From contig NZ_JBOEFX010000069.1 in assembly GCF_050633125.1 (NCBI RefSeq), positions 49,994-113,993 on the forward strand: a stretch of DNA of 64,000 nucleotides, in the 5' to 3' direction. Position numbers and translations under genes: made by a program. A model generated the notes under the pieces. It was not told the origin of the DNA and did no database searches. It worked only from the letters and a program-made list of their open reading frames with translations. The DNA is from Lewinella sp050633125 (GTDB lineage: Bacteria; Bacteroidota; Bacteroidia; Chitinophagales; Saprospiraceae). This document shows positions 1 to 9,370 of this stretch, piece after piece. How positions within the stretch are numbered: position 1 is the first letter of the stretch; every line of letters starts with the position of its first letter.

Positions 1-1
1 G

Positions 2-622
2 CTGGGGCTGGGTAATTTTCTCAACCAATGGTGGGCTTCCCGCAAAATTGATGGCTATGGATTCGCCGAGGTTACGCCATCTTTTGTGGCTGCTTTTGAA
101 GAGGGAGATCCTCGCCTGCCTATTACGGTGGCTATGCGTGGCGATGAGTACTTTGATCGTATCTATACCAATTCTTTTTCCTCTACGAAGTACAGTGTAC
201 GGAAATATATCCAATCAGACTCTGTCGTAACTCAGAAAGCGGATGGCGACATCAACTATACAGCTATTCGTTATGCGGAAGTACTACTGTGGGAAGCGGA
301 GGCGCTGATTGAATTAAACCAAACCTCGGCAGCACTGGCTCCACTAGAAGAAGTACGTGCGCGTGCGCGTGCCCAATCCATCGAGCCAGCCACGACACTA
401 CCCGTCATCACCACTACCGATCAAGCAGCACTGCGGGAGCTTTTGCGGCACGAAAGGCAGGTAGAGTTGGGTTTCGAACTACATCGTTTTTTCGACCTTG
501 TTCGCTGGGGTGTCGCCGCCGATTCACTAGTGGGGTTTGAGGTAGGGAAGCATGAGGTTTTCCCCATCCCACAAACAGAAATAGACCTCAATCCAGAACT
601 CAAACAAAACCCGAATTATTAA
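2..622 (+). CDS. SusD/RagB-family nutrient-binding lipoprotein, C-terminal part (5' end outside window)
   Basis: The open frame enters at the left edge and ends at TAA 620-622, leaving about 206 residues of the C-terminal half. Visible SusD/RagB hallmarks are the helix around 'RYAEVLLWEAEALIEL', a TPR-like 'LAPLEEVRARAR' segment, 'LLRHERQVELGFELHRFFDL' and the terminal 'VFPIPQTEIDLNPELKQNPNY', which matches the usual family ending (P-I-P-x-x-E-I-x-x-N-x-x-L-x-Q-N-x-x-Y). SusD proteins sit on the outer membrane and close over a TonB-dependent SusC channel to capture oligosaccharides. The SusC partner is expected just upstream, outside the window. The neighbouring LamG, GH130 and ABC importer genes suggest a mannoside-type substrate, which is inference. 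Confidence 0.93.
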   Translation: MGLGNFLNQWWASRKIDGYGFAEVTPSFVAAFEEGDPRLPITVAMRGDEYFDRIYTNSFSSTKYSVRKYIQSDSVVTQKADGDINYTAIRYAEVLLWEAEALIELNQTSAALAPLEEVRARARAQSIEPATTLPVITTTDQAALRELLRHERQVELGFELHRFFDLVRWGVAADSLVGFEVGKHEVFPIPQTEIDLNPELKQNPNY

Positions 623-748
623 AACCTGAGGTTTAGCTTCGCTTTTACTACGTGGTGCTTTTGGGGGTTCCTGCAAAGCAAGAGCTCCGAAGGAACATCT
701 CACCGTACTTAGGTATAGGAACTTTGATCATTCTAAATGGATGCTCTA

Positions 749-777
749 TACCAGGTATTGCTTGTTTTTACCTGGTA
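749..777. repeat. Inverted repeat (9-bp arms) upstream of the LamG protein gene
   Basis: TACCAGGTA (749-757) and TACCTGGTA (769-777) form a perfect 9-bp inverted repeat with an 11-base spacer, 70 bases before the start at 850. There is no T-tract after it, so it is more likely an operator or a decayed hairpin than a terminator. I see nothing else in 623-849. Confidence 0.4.
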
Positions 778-849
778 GCGTGGATGTTAGAGTGGTTAAG
801 GTGCTGATAATGATGTGTTTATATTAGATTCTCGCGTAAATTAAACAAT

Positions 850-3800
850 ATGCTTGTTTTGCTGCAAAAGATAAAGAAGGGAATGCTATTGCTTGGGTAT
901 TTGCTACCGCTGGCTTTAGCTGGGCAATCGGGGCAAATAGCCATTCCTCGAATTGAGGCGATGCCTAACCAGCCAGCGCCCTACAACCTGCTGGACTGGA
1001 AAACCGTGGCCTTGGAGTACGATGAAATGGTCTATGATACGGAGCTGACAGGCCAGTATTTGCCGCTCTGTACGGTTCAGCCAAGTGGGGTTAACTACCC
1101 GCTTAGCCCCACCTTTAGGTTGGACACCTACGTAGGTACCTTTTCTTCGATGAGCAACGAGGCCATTAATGTATTGCCATCCTTGGTGGGGGCGACGCTG
1201 GTGGGCCAGAACAAGCAAAATCAGTTTGGCCGCAATTGGGTGCGGATGAGCCAGGATTTTTACAATAAAGCCAACGGCGAGAACATCTACCTCAATGCAC
1301 CCTCTACCAGCAGTGGCAATGATTGGTGGTATGACATGATGCCCAACGTCTACTTTTATCAGCTCTACGACTTGTATCCTGAGATGGGAGGGGAGGCCGA
1401 CCTTCAGTTTGTCACTATCGCAGATAAAATGCTGGAAGCCATTAAAACGATGGGAGGTGGCGCTACTCCTTGGGCGGTTCCTTACCTCAATTATCGGGCT
1501 TGGGATTTTAGGGAAATGACGCCCAATGCTCAGGGTGTTCCTGAGCCGGAGGCCGCTGGTGCCTTCGCATGGTTGCTTTACCAAGCTTGGAATGAAACGG
1601 GTAATGAAGCTTACTTGCAAGGAGCAGAATGGGCTTTGGATTTTCTAGACGACTGGTCCTCTAATCCTTCCTACGAGTTGCAATTGCCCTACGGAACGCT
1701 CACTGCCGCCCGAATGAACGGAGAATTGGGCACCAACTACGATATAGAGAAAATGATCAATTGGTCATTTGACCGCGGTCCCTTGCGGGGTTGGGGAACA
1801 ATTGTCGGCAACTGGAACAACTTCGATGTTTCTGGCTTGGTGGGCGAGGCCAACGATAATGGTGACGATTATGCTTTTCAACTGAATGGCGTACAACAAG
1901 CAGCAGCATTGGTTCCAGCGGTACGTTACGATAAGCGTTTTGCGCGTGCCATAGGCAAGTGGGTGCTTAACCTAGCTAATGCTACCCGCCTTTTTTACCC
2001 TGGATTTTTACCGAGTTTCCTTCAGGATGGTTCAGAGTGGTCCATGGCCAATGACCCCCAACAGGTGATTGGCTACGAGGCTTTACGCGAAGATATGGAT
2101 GGACAGTCGCCCTTCTCTACGGGTGATGCCTTGAATGGTGGCTGGGCGGAAACGAATCTTTCTTTGTACAGTACAGGCTCTATTGGCTACCTAGGAGCGA
2201 TCATTGAACCAACGGAAGTGCAGCGCATCCTGCAGATTGATTTATTGAAGACGGATTTCTTCGCAGCGGAAGCTTATCCTTCTTATTTATATTACAACCC
2301 TTATGGGCAAACAGAGACCATTACGTTGGCCTTGGGCGATGACCCCGTTGATGTTTACGATGCCTTGACAGAGGCTTTCATCGCGCAAAATGTAAGTGGA
2401 GATCTTAGTGTCTCTCTTTTGGCTGATGCTGCTCGAATGTTGGTGGTTTGCCCTGCTGGAGGAGAAATCACTTACGAGGAAAATAAGATGCTCATTGATG
2501 GTGTAGTTGTTGATTATCAGCAAAATGCAGAGGCTTATGCAGCTGCTCCTCGTTTTAGAGGTTTAGCGGCAGAAGATTCGCCAGTGGCTGCTACGACTTC
2601 CACGACCATCTATGCTACGGTGGAAGACATCGATAGTGATGAGCTGACTTACACTTGGTCTGTTACCGCGGGTACGTTTGCAGACAATGGCGACCGTATC
2701 GTTTACACAGCACCTGTAAGCGAAGGAGTGGTAGATATTCAGTGCATTGTAGTTGATGAAGCAGGTAACCAGGATACAGCCTTGTTGATCTTGCCGATTG
2801 TACCGGAAATCAATCTCGCTCCACAGATTATTACCATAGAAAAAAGTACGCCATTTACAGCCCCACAAGGCATCGTCACCTTTAACTGCCTGGCGACCGA
2901 TGAAGCTCCGGAAAGTTTAAGTTACAGCTGGTCAGTCGATGGTGGTATTATAAATGGCAATGGCGCGACGGCCAGTTGGGATGCTCCCGCGGTAGAAGGT
3001 ATTATTGAAATTGAGGTTGTCGTTACCGACGAGGAGGGACAAAGCACAATTGGCACCACGGAAATATTAGTGCGCAATTTTGTCTCCACGGCAGGAGAAA
3101 TCATTGCCCATTATCCCTTTACGGGGAACGCGCTTGATGTGAGTGGCAACGAATTACATGGTCAGGCCAGCGGTGTACTCTTGACGACCGACTTGCTAGG
3201 GGCTAACAATAACGCTTATTACTTCAACGGAGGTAGCCAGCACATTGCAGTGGAGAACATGCCTATCATGAATGTTCAGGAAGCCATTACGGTAAGTGGT
3301 TGGTTGAAGATGAATACATTGCTGGAACGTGAAGCTTTTGTTGTTTCTCACGGCAGTTGGCAAAATCGCTGGAAAGTTTCTATCACCCCGCAGCAGCAAT
3401 TGCGTTGGACGGTGAATACCCTCAATGGTGTTCGGGACTTAGATGTCTCAGAACCTTTAGCGATTGAGGAATTCTACCATTTTACGGCCACCTATGATGG
3501 CGCGTACCTGGCACTTTATCTGAACGGAGAACTAGCGGCATATGAAGCCTTTAGTGGCTTGATTCGTACGACCACCTTCCCACTCTTGATCGGGCAGATG
3601 TTACCTGGTGAGGTAGAATACAACTTCAAAGGAGTGATTGATGAGGTGAAAATTTTCGATTATGCCCTCACACCAGTGGAAGTGAATACGCTGTATCAAG
3701 GAGGTGTAACCCTTACTGATGAACTTCTCACATTGGCTAAAGAAGAACTACTGATTTACCCCAATCCCGTAAAAAATACACTTTTCTTGCATTGGGGATT

Positions 3801-3978
3801 AGCCCAAAATCAAGAAGGGCGCATTGATGTCTTCGATGTATTAGGTCGAAGAATATACAGCCAGATAACGACAAGCGATACCGAACAAATAGCGGTTGAA
3901 CACTGGCCTGAAGGCCACTATTACCTAGTTTGGACTAGCCCATTGGGGCGATCTGTAAGTACCGTAATCAAGATTTAA
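850..3978 (+). CDS. Secreted T9SS protein: putative alpha/alpha-barrel, Ig-like domains, LamG domain, type A sorting tail
   Basis: This 1042-residue protein has an N-terminal signal peptide (Lys-rich then 'MLLLGYLLPLALAGQ'). Residues about 30-560 are Trp/Tyr-rich and helical, with pairs such as 'AGAFAWLLYQAWNETGNEAYLQGAEWALDFLDDW' spread over two helices. This looks like an alpha/alpha-toroid of the glycoside hydrolase or lyase kind, but I do not recognise a family and see no certain catalytic residues. Residues about 575-750 hold two Ig/PKD-like beta domains ('YTWSVTAGTF', 'YSWSVDGG'). Residues about 755-960 are a LamG/concanavalin-like domain that includes 'GSWQNRWKVS', a motif also repeated in the next gene. 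The C-terminus ('LLIYPNPVKNTLFLHWGL' to 'VSTVIKI') is a type A T9SS sorting domain, so export to the cell surface or medium is expected. It follows the SusD gene and probably acts on or binds the same glycan. Confidence 0.85.
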   Translation: MLVLLQKIKKGMLLLGYLLPLALAGQSGQIAIPRIEAMPNQPAPYNLLDWKTVALEYDEMVYDTELTGQYLPLCTVQPSGVNYPLSPTFRLDTYVGTFSSMSNEAINVLPSLVGATLVGQNKQNQFGRNWVRMSQDFYNKANGENIYLNAPSTSSGNDWWYDMMPNVYFYQLYDLYPEMGGEADLQFVTIADKMLEAIKTMGGGATPWAVPYLNYRAWDFREMTPNAQGVPEPEAAGAFAWLLYQAWNETGNEAYLQGAEWALDFLDDWSSNPSYELQLPYGTLTAARMNGELGTNYDIEKMINWSFDRGPLRGWGTIVGNWNNFDVSGLVGEANDNGDDYAFQLNGVQQAAALVPAVRYDKRFARAIGKWVLNLANATRLFYPGFLPSFLQDGSEWSMANDPQQVIGYEALREDMDGQSPFSTGDALNGGWAETNLSLYSTGSIGYLGAIIEPTEVQRILQIDLLKTDFFAAEAYPSYLYYNPYGQTETITLALGDDPVDVYDALTEAFIAQNVSGDLSVSLLADAARMLVVCPAGGEITYEENKMLIDGVVVDYQQNAEAYAAAPRFRGLAAEDSPVAATTSTTIYATVEDIDSDELTYTWSVTAGTFADNGDRIVYTAPVSEGVVDIQCIVVDEAGNQDTALLILPIVPEINLAPQIITIEKSTPFTAPQGIVTFNCLATDEAPESLSYSWSVDGGIINGNGATASWDAPAVEGIIEIEVVVTDEEGQSTIGTTEILVRNFVSTAGEIIAHYPFTGNALDVSGNELHGQASGVLLTTDLLGANNNAYYFNGGSQHIAVENMPIMNVQEAITVSGWLKMNTLLEREAFVVSHGSWQNRWKVSITPQQQLRWTVNTLNGVRDLDVSEPLAIEEFYHFTATYDGAYLALYLNGELAAYEAFSGLIRTTTFPLLIGQMLPGEVEYNFKGVIDEVKIFDYALTPVEVNTLYQGGVTLTDELLTLAKEELLIYPNPVKNTLFLHWGLAQNQEGRIDVFDVLGRRIYSQITTSDTEQIAVEHWPEGHYYLVWTSPLGRSVSTVIKI

Positions 3979-3986
3979 TAACCATT

Positions 3987-4105
3987 GTATTGCGCAAAAA
4001 ATAAATTGAGCCTTCTTTATAGGTTTTTCAAAAAGCCGGCACGCTTAAAATGAACCACTTAGCCTGCTTTTTGAAAAACGTCGGCTCAATTTACTTTTGT
4101 GCTGT
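3987..4105. repeat. 119-bp hairpin repeat, copy 1
   Basis: This 119-bp element begins GTATTGCGCAAAAAATAA and ends TTTTGTGCTGT. It folds into one long hairpin: TAAATTGAGCC pairs with GGCTCAATTTA, and GTTTTTCAAAAAGC pairs with GCTTTTTGAAAAAC. The unpaired core at about 4037-4064 is shared, reverse-complemented, with copy 2 at 10243-10361, which has exactly the same length. Arm sequences differ between copies but still pair. It lies between two LamG-protein genes. Confidence 0.8.
4070..4099 (+). promoter_or_regulatory. Bacteroidota-type promoter inside the end of the 119-bp repeat
   Basis: TTTG (4070-4073), an 18-base spacer and TACTTTTG (4092-4099) match the Bacteroidota -33/-7 consensus. The predicted start near 4106 gives a 25-base leader before the ATG at 4131. 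Both elements lie inside the repeat, which would therefore supply the promoter of the downstream gene. The TAnnTTTG at this end is also present in copy 2. Confidence 0.55.
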
Positions 4106-4130
4106 TCCTTAACTTTAATACCATATTGAG

Positions 4131-7100
4131 ATGATGAAACATTTATACCTTTTATTATTGGGTGTTGTCTGTTTACTCAGTACAACAAGTGCGCTCGCAC
4201 AAACCCCACTAGCGCACTACGATTTTTCGGGGAGTGCCAAAGATATAACTACCAATGCTAACCATGCCGTAGTGAATGGAGCACAGCTGACTCAGGACCG
4301 CCTCGGTTTTGCCAATAGCGCTTTTTTGTTTGACGGAGAGCAAAGCAGCGTAACGGCTCCTAATAGCAGCATCCTGAATACGCCACAAACAACCCTCAGC
4401 TTCTGGGTGAACGTTACTGCTTTGCCAGAACAAGGCGAAGAGTTTCTATTCTCCTTTGGTGGTTGGCAGGAGCGTTGGAAAGTATCACTTCCCGCCCACG
4501 GAAAGTTGATCTGGACGACCAATAACACCTCCGGTATCTCAGATATGGATGCTGGTGATGGCAACGAGCTCGTTGCTGGCCAGTGGACCCACGTGGCGAT
4601 GGTACATAATGGTACCGAAGACAAAATCTATATAAATGGTGCGGTCGTAGCAACAAAAGCCGTTGCAGGCGATATGAATGCAACTACCAATGTTTTGGGA
4701 ATAGGCTACAATCCTATCGATGATGCCAATTACTTTACGGGTGCTCTGGATGAAGTGATGATCTTTGGTGAAGGCCTTTCTGATGCCGAGGTTACAGCAC
4801 TATATAATGAGCAAAGTATAGCACCAGCGGTAGAAAACGCTATTGTTGCTAACTACTCTTTTTCTGCGGCAGGTTTTGATGACGCCTATGGAAACCATGC
4901 AGCATTGCAGGATGCAGCGATCGCTACCGATCGGTTTGGATATGGTAACAGCGCATTGGCGTTCAATGGTACAAGTACCGAAGTGACGGCACCTAATTCC
5001 TCTTTGTTGAATTCGGCTACAACTTCCATCGCTTTTTGGGTCAAGCTCAACAGTTTGCCTGCTACGGGTGAATACTTCTTGTTGTCCAATGGCGGTTGGC
5101 AAGAACGTTGGAAGATATCCCTGCCTGATCACGGTAAACTCGTCTTTACGACGAATAGTGCGAGTGGTATCTCAGACATGGACAGTGGTGATGGTAATGA
5201 ACTAAGTGCTGGCGAATGGACCCACATAATGATGGTGCATGATGGTGCCAAAGATATAATCTATATCAATGGTGCTCTTGCCGCAGAAAAGAATGTAGTG
5301 GGTGACCTCAATGCAACAACACACCCACTAGGAATCGGCTACAATCCCGTTGATGGTGGCAATTGGACAGACGGGGTGATCGACGAGGTCGCCATCTTCA
5401 ATTACGCACTGACCGCTGGCGAAGTGAATACCTTCTACGGTGAGCAAGCGACGTTCCCTGGAACGGCAACGCCAGAGGTTGCGCTGTACAGCCTAAACGG
5501 AGACGGCCACGACGATAGCCAGTTTGGCAATACCGCCGAACTACTTTCTGGAGGAACCGAGGTGGCTAACCGCCACGGATGGGGAGCAAATGCCCTCGAA
5601 GGAGCAGCCGTTGCCCCTAATTCAGCTGCCTTACAAACTGATGCAACGACGGTCGCTTTTTGGGTAAAAGCCAATAGCTTTCCTGTTTCCGGCGAAGCCT
5701 ACCTGTTATCGAATGGCGGTTGGCAGGAACGCTGGAAGATCTCTATGCCTAACCATGGCAAACCTGTCTGGACAACCCATACGGCAAGCTGTTGTAATGA
5801 CCTCGATTCTGGTACGCCACTAACTCTGGACACTTGGACGCACCTAGCGATGGTACACGATGCTACGAACGGCAAAGATCTTATTTACCTTAATGGCAGT
5901 TTGGCCAACGAGCGCGACGCAGCTGGCGCACTGGCAAAGACCAAATACCCACTCGGTATCGGGCACGACCCTATCGATGGCGGTAGCTTCTTTGATGGTG
6001 CTATCGACGATTTACGTATTTACAACGAAGCACTTGATGCAACTGCTATTGCAGCACTCTACGCGGCGCAAAACGCGGCACCTGCTGATAGTGATCTGGT
6101 CGCCCATTACGCTTTCAGCGGTAACGGTAACGATGAGACGGCCTACAATAATGATGCTTCCACGCCCGTGCTGACAACAGATCGTTTTGGCCGTACCAAT
6201 CAAGCTGCTGCTTTTGACGGTGCCACGGAAGTGACCGCGGCAAACTCTACCCAGCAGAATTCACCATTAGCAAGTATCAGCTTCTGGATAAACCTCAACA
6301 CCTTGCCCGCTAGCGGTGAATATTTCTTGTTGTCGAATGGCGGCTGGCAGGAGCGTTGGAAAATTTCGCTACCCAGCCACGGTAAGCCCGTTTTTACCAC
6401 AAATAATACGAGTGGCATTTCCGACATGGATAGCGGAGATGGTAACGAACTACCTGTGGGTGAATGGACGCACGTGGTAATGGTACATGATGGTAGCAAA
6501 GACATCATTTACTTCAACGGCGCCCAGGTCGCAGAGAAAGACGTGGCCGGTGATTTAAACAGCACGACTCACCCTCTGGGGATGGGTTATAACCCCATTG
6601 ATGGTGGCAATTGGTTGGATGGAAGTTTGGATGAGGTACAGTTGTATAGCATTGCGCTTGACGGAGCAGCCGTAGCAGCCCTTTATACAGAACAGTCTAC
6701 TCCTCCGGTGATAACAGATAACGAAGCTCCCGATGCTCCCCTTAATCTTGCCGCTGACGTAGTCTTCAATAATGTTGACCTGATGTGGTTACCTGCTACT
6801 GATAACGAAGCGGTCATCGCTTATAACGTTTATCTGGACGGCGTACTTGCTGCAACTACGCAACAAACGAGTGCTTATTTCCCCCTTTTAACGCCACTGA
6901 CCACCTTCTCCTTTGCGGTGACGGCCATAGATGCGGCAGGTAATGAATCTTTGCCTAGCAGTTTAGCCGTGACTACTGGTGTTGATGAAACACCCGATAT
7001 TACTCCTCCCACGCCACCCGTTAACCTGATGGGATCTCCCAGCTTTAGCTCTGTGCTTCTAAGTTGGGAAGCAGCTACCGATGATACGCAAGTGGCGGGC

Positions 7101-8222
7101 TATTATATTTGGTTAGATGCCGTAGCTTATGATACCATCGGTGCCGGAAACCTTTCGATCTTGGTGACGGGATTGGAGCCTTCTGAGCTATATTCTTTCG
7201 AAGTAGCTGCATTCGATTTGGCGGGGAATGTTTCGGAATTAGCTGAACTAACGCTTAGTACGACGGAACCACTGGAAACGGCAGAGCCCGGTTTGGTGGC
7301 TCACTATCCTTTCGATGGCGACGCCAACGATGCGACGCCTTACGAAAACCACGGGGTCATTGGTGGTGATCCAATTTTTGAAAATGCGACGCACCCTCAT
7401 GGTGGCGGCATGAACATCAAGTTTGATGGGATGCAGGATTCTGTACTGGCACCTAATGCGGTACAACTGCTTTCTGATTACACTTCGGTAGCCTTCTGGA
7501 TTCGTGTAGATGAAATCAACACAGCTGAAGCGGAAGCTTACATCATGGATTTTGGTCACTGGAGCGAACGCTGGAAAATCTCTTTGCCACAGCATACCAA
7601 AATCGTTTGGACAACCAACAGTAATACAGCTCAGTTTCCAGAATTGATCTCAGACATGGATAGCGGTGACGGCAATGAACTGGTACCAGGATTCTGGTGG
7701 TATGTAACGATGGTGCATGATGGTGAAAACGATTTGGTGTATGTCAATGGTGTCCAGGCAAACAGCAAGCCATCTCCTGGAGTATTAAACGTTACTGCTA
7801 TGTCCCTCGGTATGGGTAACAACCCGGTAGAAGGCGAGCAGTACTTTAATGGTGCTTTGGACAACGTAAAGATTTACAACCGGGCATTAACGGCCGCAGA
7901 AATTGCAACACTTTATGAGACAGGATCTATTGTAGTAGGTACGAATGAGCCCAATTTGGTTGGTACTTACATCGAAAGTGTTTACCCTAATCCTACGACG
8001 GATATACTGAATGTACGGCACGAATTGCCAGCCAATCAGCCCCTTTTGTTGCGCACTTTTGACGCAGCTGGTCGCCAGTTGGATGTATTACGCTTGACCC
8101 CTGCTGAAGTAGCCAATGGGCAATTCGATTTGTCTGTATCTGATTACCCTGCGGGTATCTATTCGCTCAACTTTGTGTTGGGAGGCAAGAACCTGGGAAC
8201 TGTAATGTTCAATAAGCAGTAA
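4131..8222 (+). CDS. Secreted T9SS protein with five LamG domains and two fibronectin type III domains
   Basis: This 1363-residue protein has a clear signal peptide (cleavage after about residue 24, 'TSALAQ'). It then has four consecutive LamG/concanavalin-like domains of about 205-215 residues (about 25-225, 235-440, 445-650, 655-860). Two fibronectin type III domains follow (about 865-1045, 'APLNLAADV' and 'PPVNLMGSPSF'), then a fifth LamG (about 1055-1270) and a type A T9SS sorting tail ('SVYPNPTTDILNVRH' to 'GTVMFNKQ'). Every LamG carries 'W-x-E-R-W-K-[VI]-S-[LM]-P' and most a 'SDMDSGDGNEL' calcium-site-like string. The repeats are close enough to suggest recent internal duplication. No catalytic domain is visible, so it is probably a glycan-binding or adhesion protein exposed at the surface. 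ATG codons at 4131 and 4134 are both possible starts. Confidence 0.88.
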   Translation: MMKHLYLLLLGVVCLLSTTSALAQTPLAHYDFSGSAKDITTNANHAVVNGAQLTQDRLGFANSAFLFDGEQSSVTAPNSSILNTPQTTLSFWVNVTALPEQGEEFLFSFGGWQERWKVSLPAHGKLIWTTNNTSGISDMDAGDGNELVAGQWTHVAMVHNGTEDKIYINGAVVATKAVAGDMNATTNVLGIGYNPIDDANYFTGALDEVMIFGEGLSDAEVTALYNEQSIAPAVENAIVANYSFSAAGFDDAYGNHAALQDAAIATDRFGYGNSALAFNGTSTEVTAPNSSLLNSATTSIAFWVKLNSLPATGEYFLLSNGGWQERWKISLPDHGKLVFTTNSASGISDMDSGDGNELSAGEWTHIMMVHDGAKDIIYINGALAAEKNVVGDLNATTHPLGIGYNPVDGGNWTDGVIDEVAIFNYALTAGEVNTFYGEQATFPGTATPEVALYSLNGDGHDDSQFGNTAELLSGGTEVANRHGWGANALEGAAVAPNSAALQTDATTVAFWVKANSFPVSGEAYLLSNGGWQERWKISMPNHGKPVWTTHTASCCNDLDSGTPLTLDTWTHLAMVHDATNGKDLIYLNGSLANERDAAGALAKTKYPLGIGHDPIDGGSFFDGAIDDLRIYNEALDATAIAALYAAQNAAPADSDLVAHYAFSGNGNDETAYNNDASTPVLTTDRFGRTNQAAAFDGATEVTAANSTQQNSPLASISFWINLNTLPASGEYFLLSNGGWQERWKISLPSHGKPVFTTNNTSGISDMDSGDGNELPVGEWTHVVMVHDGSKDIIYFNGAQVAEKDVAGDLNSTTHPLGMGYNPIDGGNWLDGSLDEVQLYSIALDGAAVAALYTEQSTPPVITDNEAPDAPLNLAADVVFNNVDLMWLPATDNEAVIAYNVYLDGVLAATTQQTSAYFPLLTPLTTFSFAVTAIDAAGNESLPSSLAVTTGVDETPDITPPTPPVNLMGSPSFSSVLLSWEAATDDTQVAGYYIWLDAVAYDTIGAGNLSILVTGLEPSELYSFEVAAFDLAGNVSELAELTLSTTEPLETAEPGLVAHYPFDGDANDATPYENHGVIGGDPIFENATHPHGGGMNIKFDGMQDSVLAPNAVQLLSDYTSVAFWIRVDEINTAEAEAYIMDFGHWSERWKISLPQHTKIVWTTNSNTAQFPELISDMDSGDGNELVPGFWWYVTMVHDGENDLVYVNGVQANSKPSPGVLNVTAMSLGMGNNPVEGEQYFNGALDNVKIYNRALTAAEIATLYETGSIVVGTNEPNLVGTYIESVYPNPTTDILNVRHELPANQPLLLRTFDAAGRQLDVLRLTPAEVANGQFDLSVSDYPAGIYSLNFVLGGKNLGTVMFNKQ

Positions 8223-8248
8223 GTCGGAACATCTATAAAACAAGTAAG

Positions 8249-8283
8249 GGAAGGTTAGCAATGACGGCTAACCTTCCTTCTTT
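8249..8283 (+). terminator. Hairpin terminator-like structure
   Basis: GGAAGGTTAGC (8249-8259) pairs perfectly with GCTAACCTTCC (8267-8277) around a 7-base loop, followed by a pyrimidine run TTCTTTCC. It lies between the LamG gene and the GH130 gene and could attenuate read-through. The T-run is imperfect. Confidence 0.5.
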
Positions 8284-8303
8284 CCAAACTCGTAATTAGC
8301 ATT

Positions 8304-9356
8304 ATGGCAAATACGGTTAAACGGTTTGTTGGTAACCCTATTTTAACAACAAAAGATATTGCGCCGAGCCAACCTGGCTGGGTCGTAGAATGTGTACTCA
8401 ATCCAGGGGTTTTTCGTTTTGATGGGAAAATATGGTTACTCCTTCGGGTGGCAGAACGCCCGGTACAGCAGGAAGGAGTTGTCTCATTTCCTGTCCTTAA
8501 AGAAGATGGAACCATCGAGGTACTCTCTTTCAAAAAAGAAGAAGTAGACCTTTCTGATCCCCGAATGATTGGGCACAATGGCAAAAAATACTTGTCGACT
8601 ATTTCTCATCTGCGTTTGGTTTGTAGCGAAGATGGTAAATCGTTCGTTGAACCGGCAGGCTTTCCCACCCAGCTTTTTGGTAAAGGTAAGCTTGAAACTT
8701 ACGGTATCGAAGACTGTCGGGTGAGCTTTTTTGAAGGCGAGTATTACCTAACCTATACCCAAGTATCAGAGAGTGGCGTAGGTGTAGGCCTTATGCGAAC
8801 GCAAGACTGGCGTGAGATTAGAAGAGAAGGCATGATTTTTCCACCTCACAATAAAGATTGTGCTTTTTTTGAAGAAAAAATAGGAGGTAAATATTACTGC
8901 TTTCATCGCCCGTCAGGGCATGGTCCGGGAGGAAATTTTATCTGGATTGCTTCTTCTCCTGATTTGCTGCATTGGGGAGGGCATCAGTGTATTTTGCAAA
9001 CCCGTGAAGGTTGGTGGGACAGCGCCAGGGTAGGAGCGGGAGCAGCCCCCATTAAGACGGAGGAAGGCTGGCTGATGATCTATCACGGAGCGAATGGAGA
9101 ACATCGGTATTGCCTCGGAGCTGCTCTGCTCGATTTAGAAGACCCCTCCAAGGTATTGGCTCGTTCTCATCGACCATTAATGGAACCTGATTCCATTTAT
9201 GAACAGATGGGCTTTTTTGGGAATGTTATATTTACCAATGGTCACCTCCTGGATGGCGACAAACTGACGATGTATTACGGTGCTTCAGACGAAGTCATCT
9301 GCGGTGCTACTTTATCTGTCCAGGATATTCTTACTGATATATTAACGACAGTCTAA
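8304..9356 (+). CDS. GH130 family glycosidase/phosphorylase (350 aa)
   Basis: This is a five-bladed propeller enzyme of family GH130, whose members phosphorolyse or hydrolyse beta-linked mannosides in the cytoplasm. The signature 'GIEDCRV' lies at residues 134-140 (family G-x-E-D-[PA]-R, containing the catalytic Asp; here the residue after Asp is Cys). Other family features are the N-terminal 'NPIL' and the later 'RVGAGAAPIKTEEGWLMIYHG'. There is no signal peptide, and the length is normal for the smaller GH130 subfamilies. It begins the run of transporter and enzyme genes; the first permease starts 14 bases after its stop. Whether it is a phosphorylase or a hydrolase cannot be decided by eye. 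The ABC importer next to it implies the substrate enters intact. Confidence 0.9.
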   Translation: MANTVKRFVGNPILTTKDIAPSQPGWVVECVLNPGVFRFDGKIWLLLRVAERPVQQEGVVSFPVLKEDGTIEVLSFKKEEVDLSDPRMIGHNGKKYLSTISHLRLVCSEDGKSFVEPAGFPTQLFGKGKLETYGIEDCRVSFFEGEYYLTYTQVSESGVGVGLMRTQDWREIRREGMIFPPHNKDCAFFEEKIGGKYYCFHRPSGHGPGGNFIWIASSPDLLHWGGHQCILQTREGWWDSARVGAGAAPIKTEEGWLMIYHGANGEHRYCLGAALLDLEDPSKVLARSHRPLMEPDSIYEQMGFFGNVIFTNGHLLDGDKLTMYYGASDEVICGATLSVQDILTDILTTV

Positions 9357-9370
9357 ATCGACGAAAAAAG

